A stretch of 64,000 bases of DNA from Oncomelania hupensis (lineage: Eukaryota > Mollusca > Gastropoda > Littorinimorpha > Pomatiopsidae): positions 221,501 through 285,500 of the forward strand of contig JBAHVR010000283.1 of the NCBI GenBank assembly GCA_036898135.1, read 5' to 3'. This document shows, piece by piece, positions 32,813 through 43,836 of the stretch; the first letter of the stretch is position 1; every line of letters starts with the position of its first letter. Below the pieces are notes generated by a model. That model was not told the DNA's origin and did no database searches. It saw only the letters and a list, made by a program, of their open reading frames with translations. The position numbers and the translations under genes are program-made.

Positions 32813-32990
32813 TGCAATAGTGTGAACCGAGATAATTATGTTACAGCACATACAGTTAGTATGACAGGCTAGAAGACAATGCGGAGTTGCTCAGCTGGAG
32901 TTGATTTTATTTGTACGTTAGTCAGCCCTGTTTATGACGACACGAACCGGAAGTAGTTTTAGTATCGAAATACATGCAAATATCATTACA
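32813..32990 (-). repeat. 5' LTR of the Gypsy element
   Basis: 178 bp, TG...CA ends, followed at 32991-32995 by the CCTAT duplication. It keeps the 11 bp stretch that is absent from the 3' LTR. Contains no open frame. Confidence 0.95.
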
Positions 32991-32995
32991 CCTAT

Positions 32996-34055
32996 ATCCG
33001 TGCTTATATTAATATGAGTCTGCCACCTGCACTTCTGCTACAATGACAGGATCCATAAAAGCGCTGCTACTGAAACTTTGAAACCTTTGAAACTTGTTTG
33101 AAACTTTTTTTTATTAGGGATAAAGATTTTAGACTAATAAGAAGTCTAATCTTCCAATCTGTCCCTTAACAAATTAACATAGTAAATAACCTTTAACATT
33201 AACTTGGAAATCATAGAAATCACACACACATGCACTCTACTGAGCCGACACGAGGGAAGTGGACACCGTACAAAGAGTCATTACAGAGAAAGGACTCCTG
33301 CGAATGGTTAATAAAAATACATTAACAATTTCCTCTCAGTGTCATACCCGGGAATCCGGAGAGGGATTTGCGCGACAAGCAAAACTGCTGAGTGGCCTTT
33401 CTTGTCATCTACAAACACGATACAAACAGGTATACAGATAGGGCTATTCAAAATACCAGGTCCGCAATTTCACCCCAAGCGCCAACCCTCAAACCCCGTA
33501 AAAAGATAAAAGTATTTACATTTTCTATGCGGATTGCTACATCTCTGGACAAGACTAGTCTAGAGACACAAAGCTTGGGACAATGCAGTCTTCCGTTTCA
33601 AACATGTTTGTTTGTTATCTGGGACCGCAAGTATCCATAACACCGACTGAACACACCACTCTAATAGTGCACAATGTAGGCCTACTTACTTTACACGAAT
33701 CTATATGCTTAAGAGTATATCTACGATATTCAAAATCTCGAATCAAGTTTACCACGTAAAATTGGAAATACTTATCAAGTTGTTTTATGATGCACTTCGT
33801 TGTTGCTCGTCTCTGTGTGTTGTCTGGAAGTACACATGAGGTCTGGTGAACCCAGTGCGGAGATGGTTGGTTATTGATTGCTAAAAGACAGTCAGGCCAA
33901 GATTGGAATAGACTAAAGTACAGTTATTACCGTTATTCACGTCACATTCGCTCTACTCTCATGGCGACCCCGAAGACACGAGTTCATACATTCCGTAACA
34001 GCCATTTTCCCCACATCAATGGAACCCAGTTTTAGGTAATTCCGAAAAGAGCAAT
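32996..34055. other. No recognisable gene
   Basis: GAAACTTT-type words at 33075-33112 and a TTAGACTAATAAGAAGTCTAA inverted word near 33130 suggest a LINE 3' end, but too little remains to assign it. Other open frames are short. Confidence 0.4.
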
Positions 34056-34088
34056 GGATGATGATGATGATGATGATGATGGTGGTGG

Positions 34089-34143
<55 letters not shown>

Positions 34144-34170
34144 AATGATGATGATGATGATGATGATGGC
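34056..34170. repeat. (ATG)n/(GAT)n microsatellite
   Basis: About 37 trinucleotides with a few GTG interruptions. It yields poly-Met, poly-Ile and poly-Ser frames that are not genes. Confidence 0.97.
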
Positions 34171-34299
34171 TGTTGAGCTGAAGGTGGTGGTGGTAATTGT
34201 GGATTTTTTGTCATCAACCCAGCTGAATGTAATTTTGGTCATGGAACAGATGCTGCTGTTGTTGTTGCTGCTGCAGCTGCTGCTGTTGATGATGTGATT

Positions 34300-35820
34300 A
34301 TATTCTGGGGAAGATACGTTTATTTTACTAGGGGGTAAGACTTATTGATAGATGGGCGTTAGGCTACCACTATCGATCGTTCTTTTACCAGAATTACAAA
34401 GCAATGTGAGAGATTGATCAAAAATTTATATTTGTTCTCTGGATTTAAAGTATCATTTGGCTCAATTTCAGAAATGCTTATTACTAATCAAAAGACTAGG
34501 TTACTTGGTCTCAAGAGAAGAAAACTAGTAGATACACAACAATACAAATAGAATGACACCAGTCGTAGGTATGTGATTTCAACTTTTATATAGGCAACAC
34601 AAACTTAACATTTTTTTCATTAACATGTAAATTAATAATTATATAGTTCGATGTGCTGGGTATGTCTTTCAGCAGGTCTTCTTCACAATTTGCTAAGCAA
34701 TTCTACTATTCTGATTTTCGTAGTCTAATAATTGTCTTGGTGGTCGACTATGAGTCCGGAGGGTTATATCTCAGTTTGCATTTGTGGGAGACTTAGATGT
34801 AACGCTTCGGCGTACGCTGGAGTCCGTCAGAGGGATCTTGCCTCTCAGGTTTATTTGGTGAGTCGGGTAGCGGCGGGGTCGGACGTGGCGAGTTAGAATC
34901 TAGGTTGTTCTCCTTCAGTACCACGGGAGCAAGCACCATGCGTTTGGCTCCACAAACCGTCTCAGAGCTGAACTGTAAAAGTCAGAACTCTGGCTACAAT
35001 ATTCTCTTCAGATATGAGTATGCGGTCCCCTCTGCAAAGAGTCCATAGCATTAGACACCTGCAGGGTTTCTTATATGCACACTTCGATCCGAATCTTAAG
35101 GCTAAGATACATCAGTCCACATGCACAATGTCTCAGAAACAGTAATCGGTTTCTGTAACTATATATATATATATATCATGAACATATTATTAATACATGG
35201 CAATCAATACCATATATATAAACATGCACGTATCAAACTACTAGTGTTAACTTACTTCTAGTCTCCGGGAATCGTGAACCGTCTTTAGTCTCTATCACTC
35301 TCTCGATGAGGTGGAGATAAGCGGACACTGCAGTTTGTTCCTTAGCCCTCGTGGCTTCGTACTTCGCATGCGACTGACGAGCTAACGTTGGGGGTCCAAG
35401 ACTATGCAAGAAGTTCTACGTTCTTTGACCAATCATTTAACTCTCGTTTTAGTTAATCTCGCATATACGGGTTTCTTAGTTTTTATTTGAATATTTCCCT
35501 CACCTGTCCTACTCAAGGGACACGTGCAGTTATGTCTTAACTTGGAATGTCAGAGCCGGGTGTAGGATAGATCCAATAGAGATAAGCGTTGTATGGCTAG
35601 TTAACGAGCAAGCGACTCTGGTCATTTTTGAGGAGTAAGCTAACTACCGTCTTGGTTCGCTACGTCTGTTAGATAGTATCTGAAGTGATTGTCTGAAGGG
35701 AGTTTATTTGCCACATGTGGACTTCTCTTTAGATAACTTGTGAATTAACATCAAGTTTATTCGCTACTATCGCTTTATCTCTAAACTGAAGTACTACAAT
35801 TTTGTCGACAATATTTCTGC
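34300..35820. other. No recognisable gene or repeat
   Basis: Mixed composition, no long open frame on either strand. A (TA)n run lies at 35160-35177. Could be intron or intergenic DNA. Confidence 0.5.
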
Positions 35821-35825
35821 TGTTA

Positions 35826-35901
35826 CAGATGATGAAGGCGACGACGACGACGACGACGACGATGATGATGATGATGATGATGATGATGCTGATGATGATG
35901 A
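35826..35901. repeat. (GAC)n/(GAT)n microsatellite
   Basis: Seven GAC-type followed by about fifteen GAT-type trinucleotides. Confidence 0.95.
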
Positions 35902-36925
35902 CGTAGAAGAAAATACTTCAATATTTTAAGCTACACTATTTAGGTCACAGTGTCAAAATAAATGTCTGTACAAAACTTCTTTTTTTTTTTAAAGCTGCTT
36001 TCATTTTCCGTCATTTTACATTCAGACTCTTATTCCAAGTAACCCCCGAGGACAGGAGGACAGTAATTAGCTACTATAAATAAATGATGCAGCATGCTTT
36101 TTGTAATGGAATGTTAAAACAAAGTGGGACTGCTCCGGGTAGAACACAAAACGCCGTCCATCGAACTTGTCAAAAGCGGCCAAAAATTAGGTGACGACAA
36201 AAAACAACAACAAAAAAGATACTGAAAATAACAACAAGGTGATGGTTGGAGAAAAAGGGTGGGGAAGCAGTAAAACAAAGAGAACTAAATGTGTGTGTGC
36301 GTGTTTTGGTCTCCGTCTTTGTGTGTGTTTGTGCGCGCTTGTGTACGAGCGTGCGTGCGTGTGTGTGTGTGGGGGGGGGGGGGGGGGGAAGAGGGCGCGA
36401 GCGGGGGTTCTGTAATGTGATAAAATGCAACCGCTCAACTGGGAGACGTCAGACACACGTTTTCACGCTTGGAATCTAATTTCAAAATCCCGTCAATCAT
36501 CCAACTTGAGAGACCCACAATACTTTGGGTTTTTTTTTTGTTTGTTTTTTAAATATCGTAAATCTTTCATCGGAAACGAGACCATCACCCGGCCTACACA
36601 CATACACACAAACTATCAATTACACGTGATACGGCTAATGCAAATTTGCCGTGAAACTGACATACAAAAATGGGTGAACAAAATGTGTTCCTTGTATTTC
36701 TGGAGCCTGATGGATTTTCTCTGCTCCTGCAATTTTAGTTTCAGTTGAGAATACTATGTTCTTATCGCACTTTCATCTTCGTGTTTCCTCTTTTATCTCT
36801 TCTTCTTCTAGCCATGTACAGCAGGCGTAAATGTCGAGAGACAATCAGCAGACCTCGTTTATACTAATTAACCTGAAAACAAGGTACATGAGTTTCTGTG
36901 GAATACTTTTTTAAATGTATTTTGT
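35902..36925. other. Anonymous stretch with (GT)n and poly-G tract
   Basis: GT-rich microsatellite at about 36288-36370 running into 18 G at about 36371-36388. No coding signal. Confidence 0.6.
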
Positions 36926-36934
36926 TAATTGTTC

Positions 36935-37035
36935 TTCTATAGCGTATTTCCAGCTCAAGAGCTGCTCAAGGCGCTGGCCGATACAGGATCTAACTTTAAG
37001 CCGCCCGTGGCGCCTACGCTTCAGTTATTGTTATA
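36935..37035 (+). repeat. Dispersed repeat, shared with 44345-44400
   Basis: Shares the words CTCAAGGCGCTGGCCGATA and GGATCTAACT plus a GGCGCC word with the stretch beside the (AAT)n tract at 44.3 kb. Probably a small interspersed repeat; no tRNA boxes found. Confidence 0.6.
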
Positions 37036-37710
37036 CTGGTACAGCAGAACTAATCTGACACTGGGATTTAGAGAGACAGAGACAGATAGAAACAGGCAGA
37101 GAAAGAAACAGCGTCATGAGACATAGAAGATGAAGAGTGTACCCCCCCCCCCTTCCCCCCCAAAAAAAAAAATAAAAATAAAAATTCCTATATAATATTA
37201 ATCACTAAATAATATTTATGTGATCGTACTCGCAATTAATGGCTTTATAAGCCTGAACTCACCAGCGCTCCCACCCTTCCAGCTACATTAATCAGTGACG
37301 ACAGCTTGCCTCTATTATCTGTATTACCTGTCTTCATATGTCATTGGGTCAAAGTGACCTGGCAATGTTGTTGTTGTTGCCGTTGATGGTGTTGTAATTA
37401 TTGGCGGTGCGATCGTTTATTGGTGTGGGGCTGAGGCGGAGGTCTGTAATTAACTGTAACCAGTCGTGACGACGACGTAACGTGAAACCTCGGGCCTTCA
37501 GAGTGATCAGGTCATCGCAGCTCCCGGCCACAGAGGGTTAACCCTTACAGAGCCAGAGTCACTTACTTTTGGAAGGCCATGGAATGCAGATGACGACAAA
37601 TATGGTTGCTCATCTGAATCACTGTCACCACCAACAGCACAAATGGCGGTTCCTGGACAAAGAACAAACAAACATTGCTGCAGCCACACAACAGAATTGC
37701 CTATCTCAGA
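37036..37710. other. No recognisable gene
   Basis: Poly-C run with A-rich sequence at 37143-37190, otherwise unremarkable. The 101-codon minus frame (37507-37812) overlaps the SINE and is not supported. Confidence 0.5.
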
Positions 37711-38066
37711 GATGGCGAGCGTTGTGGCCAAGTGGGCTAAGGCGGTACTAACTTGCCTTGTCCACAGGCCAGAAACCAATGGCGCCTGACAGGTGTGGGT
37801 TCGATCCTGCATCGGGGTGTTATGTTTCTCCGAATATTATTTACTTTCGACTCGGGCAACGTCTCGGGGGTTTTCTCCGGGTACTCCGGTTTGCTCCCCC
37901 AGCAAATTTTCAAAAAATTTCAAAAAATTTAAAGAATTTCTAAATTTCAAAACTCACAACTAATGTTAGGTAGGTTGGGTTTGGGCGCGCCACAGGCTGC
38001 GATTACGCCTTCCACAGGGGAGGCGGCCCAGAATTTCCCGATAAAAAGGGACAATTAAGCATTAAA
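37711..38066 (+). mobile_element. tRNA-derived SINE
   Basis: The head carries an RNA polymerase III A box TGGCCAAGTGGG (37725-37736) and B box GGTTCGATCC (37798-37807), about 60 bp apart, suggesting a tRNA with a long variable arm (Leu/Ser-like). A central part with TTTTCTCCGGGTACTCCGGT follows, resembling conserved central domains of animal SINEs, then a body with GGCGCGCCACAGGCTGCGAT and an A-rich tail (AATTAAAAAAAATATATATA). About 350 bp, complete in appearance. Mobilised in trans by a LINE. Confidence 0.85.
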
Positions 38067-38189
38067 TTAAAAAAAATATATATATAAACAGATTCACATT
38101 AACGCTTTCAGTGATCGGGTCTCAAGGATCTTTTTTCCTATCACTTAGGAAAATACAAAAAGAGCCAGTTGGAAATTAACAGTAGGTAG

Positions 38190-38357
38190 TGGCAGCCCCC
38201 CTTTTTTTTAAACTTTGTGTTTTGAAATATGTGTTTTGTGAAACTATAAAAAATGCAAGCAAGAGTTTACAGGTGTGAGTTGTTAATGCAACTAGGCGAT
38301 AATTGTCGAAGAATTTCCAATGTTTGTTTTGTTTTAAAATGGGTACAATGGCTTGAC
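38190..38357 (-). pseudogene. LINE RT fragment, left of the foldback element
   Basis: The minus-strand reading QAIVPILKQNKHWKFFDNY then RLVALTTHTCKLL matches the RT block SVVVPILKQGKPRSLLDSY, RPIALTSHAGKVL of the LINE at 55726-60750. It is the downstream continuation of the RT fragment at 43837-44162 on the far side of the foldback element. Ends abruptly at the foldback terminus at 38358. Confidence 0.8.
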
Positions 38358-38834
38358 GCCGGTGTAACGTGCCGAAAGCGTCCCTGGCCCAATTTAACTC
38401 CCGGGAGTAAAACCAGGCCGTCCCAGATTTACTCCCGGGAGTTATTCTGGTCCTGGACCAGATTGACCCCCAGCCTGTTCCAAAATCACTCTCTGGGGAA
38501 TGAAGATTACATAGGAACAATTGATGTTATGCACTCTACTGTGTTCCAGATCAGCCTCCCGGGAGTTAGTTTGGCCCACATTTTTCAGTACCAGAATGAC
38601 TCCCGGGAGTTAAAGTGGGTCTGTCCTAAAACAGCCCCCCTTGCAACAGAGAGTAAGTCTGGGACTGGCCCAGATGCACTCCCGGGAGTCATTCTGGGAC
38701 AATTTTAGATGTGCCAAAACGGCCCCTGGGGGGCTAATCTAGAACCGATGAGAGTCAGATTGGGTCAGGCCCAAACTGGCCCCCTCTAGCCTATTAAAAG
38801 GAGCAATTGAAGACTGCGTCAGTAATCTCATCAG

Positions 38835-41285
38835 ACAAAATAATGGGAGTAAAACGGGGACAAGACCAAAACAGGTCCCCTAAAAAAATGCATGTCAAAT
38901 ACAATATAAGGGGAGTCAAATGGGGACAGGACCAAAACCGCCCCCCTATCCATCAGATGCAAAAAACACTGCACAGGAGAGTCAAACGGAGACAGGACCA
39001 AAACCGCACCCTACTCATCACATGCAGCAAAAACTGAACCGGGGAGTCAAACGGGGACGGGACCAAAACCGCCCCCCTCCCCACAACCCATCAGATGCAG
39101 CAATTACTGCATAGAGGAGTCAAACGGGGACAGGACCAAAATCGCCCCCTCCCCATCCCATCTGATGCAGCAAATACTGCATAGGGGAGTCAAACGGGGA
39201 CAGGACCAAAACCGCCCCCCCCCCCTTTTTGTACCCATCACATGCAGCAAACACTGAACAGGGGAGTCAAACGGGGACAGGACCAAAACCGCCCCCCTAC
39301 CCACCACATGCAGCAAACACTGAACAGGGGAGTCAAACGGGGACAGGTCCAAAACCGCCCCCCCCTCCCTTACCCATCAGATGCAGCAAACAATACACAG
39401 GGGAGTCAAACGGGGACAGGACCAAATCCGCCCCCCTACCCACCACATGCAGCAAACACTGAACAGGGGAGTCAAACGGGGACAGAACCAAAACCGCCCC
39501 CACCCCTTCCTTTACCCACCAGATGCAGAAAACTGCACAGGGGAGTCAAACGGGGACAGGACCAAAACCGCCCCTCCTACACAATTAGTTGTAACTACAA
39601 AACACTGCACAGGGGAGTCAAACGGGGACAGGACCAAAACCGCCCCCCCCCCCCCCTCTACCCATCACATGCAGCAAACACTGCACATGGGAGTCAAACG
39701 GGGACAGGACCAAAACCGCCCCCCTACCCATCACATGCAGCAAACACTGAACAGGGGAGTCAAACGGGGACAGGACCAAAACCGCTCCCCTACCCACCAC
39801 ATGCAGCAAACACTGAACAGGGGAGTCAAACGGGGACAGGTCCAAAACCGCCCCCCCCTCCCTTACCCATCAGATGCAGCAAACAATACACAGGGGAGTC
39901 AAACGGGGACAGGACCAAATCCGCCCCCCTACCCACCACATGCAGCAAACACTGAACAGGGGAGTCAAACGGGGACAGAACCAAAACCGCCCCCACCCCT
40001 TCCTTTACCCACCAGATGCAGAAAACTGCACAGGGGAGTCAAACGGGGACAGGACCAAAACCGCCCCTCCTACACAATTAGTTGTAACTACAAAACACTG
40101 CACAGGGGAGTCAAACGGGGACAGGACCAAAACCGCCCCCCCCCCCCTCTACCCATCACATGCAGCAAACACTGCACATGGGAGTCAAACGGGGACAGGA
40201 CCAAAACCGCCCCCCTACCCATGACATGCAGCAAACACTGCACAGGGAGTAAAACGGGGACAGGACCAAGCCCCCCCCCCCCCCCCTACCAATGTCATGC
40301 AGCAAACACTGCACAGGGGAGTCAAACGGGGACAGGACCAAAACCGCCCCCCTACCCACCACATGCAGCAAACACTGAACAGGGGAGTCAAACGGGGACA
40401 GGACCAAAACCGCCCCCCTCCCTTACCCATCAGATGCAGAAAACACTGCACAGGGGAGTCAAACGGGGACAGGACCAAAACCGCCCCCCCCCCTCTACCC
40501 ATCACATGCAGCAAACACTTCACAGGGAGTAAAACGGGGACAGGACCAACTCCCCCCCCCCTACCCATCACATGCAGGAAACACTGCACAAGGGAGTCAA
40601 ACGGGGACAGGACCTAAACCGCCCCTCCTACACAATTAGTTGTAACTACAAAACACTTTACAGGGGAGTCAAACGGGGACAGGACCAAAACCGCCCCCCC
40701 TCCTCCTACCCACCACATGCAGCAAACACTGAACAGGGGAGTCAAACGGGGACGGGACCAAAACCGCCCCCCCCCCCAACCCATCAGATGCAGCAAATAC
40801 TGTATAGGGGAGTCAAATGGGGACAGGACCAAAACCGCCCTACCCCCACCTACCCATCAGATGCAGAAAACACTGCACAGGGGAGTTAAATGGGGACAGG
40901 ACCAAAACCGCCTTTCCTACACATTTAGTTGTAACTACAAAATACTGCACATGGGAGTCAAACGAAGACAGGACCAAAACCGCACCCCTACCCACCACAT
41001 GAAAAAAACATTAAACAGGGGAGTCAAACGGGGACAGGACCAAAACCGCCCCTCCTACACAATTAGTTGTAACTACAAAACACTGCACAGGGGAGTCAAA
41101 CGGGGACAGGACCAAAACCGCCCCCCACCATACCCATCACATGCAGCAAACAATGCACAGGGGAGTAAAACGGGGACAGGACCAACCCCCCCCACCCCCT
41201 ACCCATCACATGCAGCAAACACTGCACAGGGGAGTAAAACGGGAAAAGGACCAAAACCGCCCCCCTCCCTATCACAAGAAGCAAA
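38835..41285 (+). repeat. Left arm tandem array, about 35 units of ~68-70 bp
   Basis: Unit core GGGGAGTCAAACGGGGACAG followed by GACCAAAACCGCCCC, a C-run of variable length, then one of two spacers: ATCACATGCAGCAAACACTG (common) or ACACAATTAGTTGTAACTAC (rare; at about 39575, 40068, 40628, 41055). The block 39242-39734 (seven units, 493 bp) is repeated almost perfectly at 39735-40227. Frames of up to 383 codons cross the array because of composition; they are not genes. Confidence 0.95.
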
Positions 41286-41379
41286 TACTATATATAGGGG
41301 AACGATTTCAGCCCTGTGCCAATTTAATCTCTCCTGTTCAGTCATTGTTCCATCTGAAGAAGTAGGGGGACGGTTTTTT

Positions 41380-43610
41380 TCCGTGTCCCCGTTTAACTCC
41401 GGGGCCAAGATTTTGTATTCCTTTTGTTATGGAAGCGATTTTTGTCCTGTCCCCGTTTGACTCCCCAGTGCACTGTTTTATGCATGGGATGGGTAGGAGG
41501 GATATGGGTGGTTGGGTTTTTGTCCGGTCCACGTTTGACTCCCCTCTGCCGTGTTTTCTTCATCTGATGGGTAGGGGTCGGTTTTTGGTCCTGTCCCCGT
41601 TTGACTCCCCTATGCAGTGTTTTCTGCATCTGATGTGTAAGGGGGGGCGGGTTTTGGTCCTGTCCACGTTTGACTCCCCTATGCAGTGTTTTCTGCATCT
41701 GATGTGTAAGGAGGGGGGGGGGCGGTTATGGTCCTGTCCCCGTTTGACTCCCATGTGCAGTGTTTTGTAGTTACAACTAATTGTGTAGGAGGGGCGGTTT
41801 TGGTCCTGTCCCCATTTTACTCCCCTATGCAGTGTTTTCTGCATCTGATGTGTAAGAGGGGAGTGGGGCGGTTTTGGTCCTGTCCCCGTTTGACTCCCCT
41901 ATGCAGTGAGTTCTGCATCTGATGTGTAAGGGGGGCGGTTTTGGTCCGGTCCCCGTTTGACTCCCCTATGCAGTGTTTTCTGCATCTGATGTGTAAGGGG
42001 GGCGGTTTTGGTCCGGTCCCCGTTTGACTCCCTTATGCAGTGTTTTATGACTCTGATGTGTAGGGCGGGGGGGGGGGGGGGGGTTTGGTCCTGTCCTCGT
42101 TTGACTCCCCTATGCCGTGTTTTCTGCATCTGATGTGCAAGGAGTGGGGGGCGGTTATGGTCCTGTCCCCGTTTGACTCTCCTATGCAGTGTTTTTCTGC
42201 ATCTGATGTGTAAGGGGGCGGTTTTGGTTCTGTCCCCGTTTGACTCCCATGTGCAGTGTTTTGTAGTTACAACTAATTGTGTAGGAGGGGCGGTTTTGGT
42301 CCTGTCCCCGTTTGACTCCCCTGTGCAGTGTTTGCTTCTTCTGATAGATATTTGGGAGGGGGGGGGGCGGTTTTGGTCCTGTCCCCGTTTGACTCCCCTA
42401 TGCAGTGTTTTCTGCATCTGATGTGTAAGGGGGGCGGTTTTGGTCCGGTCCCCTTTTGACTCCCCTATGCAGTGTTTTCTGCATCTGATGTTCAAAGGGG
42501 GGGGGGGGCGGTTTTGGTCCTGTCCCCGTTTGACTTCCCTATGCAGTGTTTTCTGCATCTGATGTGTAAGAGGGGGGTGGGGCGGTTTTGGTCCTGTCCC
42601 CGTTTGACTCCCCTATGCAGTGAGTTCTGCATCTGATGTGTAAGGGGGGCGGTTTTGGTCCGGTCCCCGTTTGACTCCCCTATGCAATGTTTTCTGCATC
42701 TCATGTGTAAGGGGGGCGGTTTTGGTCCTGTCCTCGTTTGACTCCCCTATTGAATGTTTTCTGCATCAGATGTGTAAGGGGGGCGGTTTTGGTCCTGTCC
42801 CCATTTTACTCCCCTATGCAGTGTTTTCTGCATCTGATGTGTAAGGGGGCGGTTTTGGTCCTGTCCCCGTTTGACTCCCCTATGCAGTGTTTTCTGCATC
42901 TGATGTGTAAGAGGGGAGTGGGGCGGTTTTGGTACTGTCCCCGTTTGACTCCCCTATGCAGTGAGTTCTGCATCTGATGTGTCAGGGGGGCGGTTTTGGT
43001 CCGGTCCCCGTTTGACTCCCCTATGCAGTGTTTTCTGCATCTGATGTGTAAGGGGGGCGGTTTTGGTCCTGTCCCCGTTTGACTCCCCTATGCAGTGTTT
43101 TATGCGTCTGATGTGTAAGGAAGGGCGTTTTTGGTCTTGTCCATGTTTAACTCCCTTGTGCAGTGTTTTATGCACCTGATCGGTAGGGGTCGGTTTTGGT
43201 CCTGTCCCCGTTTGACTCCCCTGTGCAGCGTTTTGTAGTTACAACTAATTGTGTAGTAGGGGCGGTTTTGGTCCTGTCCCTGTTTGACTCTCTGTGCAGT
43301 GTTTGCTTCTTCTGATGAATAAGGGGGTGGGGGGGCGGTTTTGGTCCTGTCCCCGTTTGACTCCCCTTTGCAGTGTTTTCTGCATCTGATGTGTAAGGGG
43401 GGGCGGTTTTAGTCTTGTCCCCGTTTGACTCCCCTATGCAGTGTTTTCTGCATCTGATGTGTAAGGGGGGCGTTTTTGGTCCTGTCCCCGTTTAACTCCC
43501 TTGTGCAGAATTTGATGCACCTGATCGGTAGGGGTCGGTTTTGGTCCTGTCCCCGTTTGACTCCCCTACTTACGTTGATTAGCTGAGGGGGCGATGTTGG
43601 GCCTGTCTGT
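41380..43610 (-). repeat. Right arm tandem array, about 32 units, inverted relative to the left
   Basis: The same unit read in the opposite direction: GGCGGTTTTGGTCCTGTCCC then CGTTTGACTCCCC, with spacers TATGCAGTGTTTTCTGCATC (a short palindrome TGCAG..CTGCA in itself) or the GTTACAACTAATTGTGTAG type (about 41770, 42265, 43230). Unit subtypes differ from those of the left arm (CTGATGTGTAAGG type), so each arm has been homogenised separately. Confidence 0.95.
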
Positions 43611-43836
43611 TTTTAACTCCCATATTAAAAACTAAGAATACATTGAAAAGACAAGAGAAGTTGGGGGGCTGTTTTGGTCATGTGATCCAGTTTTACTCCC
43701 GGGAGTCATTTCGGAACAGGCTGGGGGTCAATCTGGTCCAGAACCAGAATAACTCCCGGGAGTAAATCTGGGACGGCCTGGTTTTACTCCCGGGAGTTAA
43801 TTTGGGCCAGGGACGCTTTCGGCACGTTACACCGGC

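Larger units (their letters stand above)
21690..32990 (-). mobile_element. Ty3/Gypsy LTR retrotransposon with nested insertions
   Basis: The boundaries are firm: LTRs at 21690-21856 and 32813-32990, 5 bp target duplication CCTAT at 21685-21689 and 32991-32995, primer-binding site next to the 5' LTR and purine tract next to the 3' LTR. Minus-strand order is gag, zinc knuckles, protease, RT, RNase H, integrase zinc finger, integrase core, i.e. the Ty3/Gypsy order (integrase last). No env gene is seen. Total span is 11.3 kb, but three insertions (22955-23856, 24042-29470, 31842-31884) account for about 6.4 kb, leaving roughly 4.9 kb of Gypsy sequence. Stops and frameshifts make it inactive. Confidence 0.95.
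38358..43836. mobile_element. 5.5 kb foldback element: inverted arms of ~70 bp tandem units
   Basis: The outermost ~130 bp at each end are inverted copies with about four differences (GCCGGTGTAACGTGCCGAAA inwards). They contain the 12 bp palindrome ACTCCCGGGAGT several times. Inside, the left arm carries about 35 units and the right arm about 32 units of the same sequence in opposite orientation, so the whole folds into a hairpin with stems of about 2.45 kb around a loop of under 100 bp (about 41290-41360). No transposase or other gene is present. Outer units are degenerate, inner units homogeneous. Both flanks are parts of one LINE RT pseudogene, so the structure is a discrete insertion. No TSD was identified. 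Confidence 0.88.

Noticed and set aside
33937..34297. Poly-Ile, poly-Ser and poly-Met frames
   Set aside because: (ATG)n microsatellite.
37725..37807. A functional tRNA gene
   Set aside because: Although A and B boxes are good, the acceptor stem does not close and the sequence continues into a SINE body with an A-rich tail.
37507..37812. 101-codon minus-strand frame
   Set aside because: Overlaps the head of the SINE, with no domain.
39242..40532. Long plus-strand frames (237 and 383 codons) and minus-strand frames over 38.8-43.2 kb that look like repetitive Pro/Gly proteins
   Set aside because: Same array translated in different frames on both strands; no start context, no domain, frames shift with the length of C runs.
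38816..43610. CRISPR-like array (regular repeats with spacers)
   Set aside because: The units are wholly repetitive including the 'spacers', eukaryotic context, and arrays are inverted copies; no cas genes.
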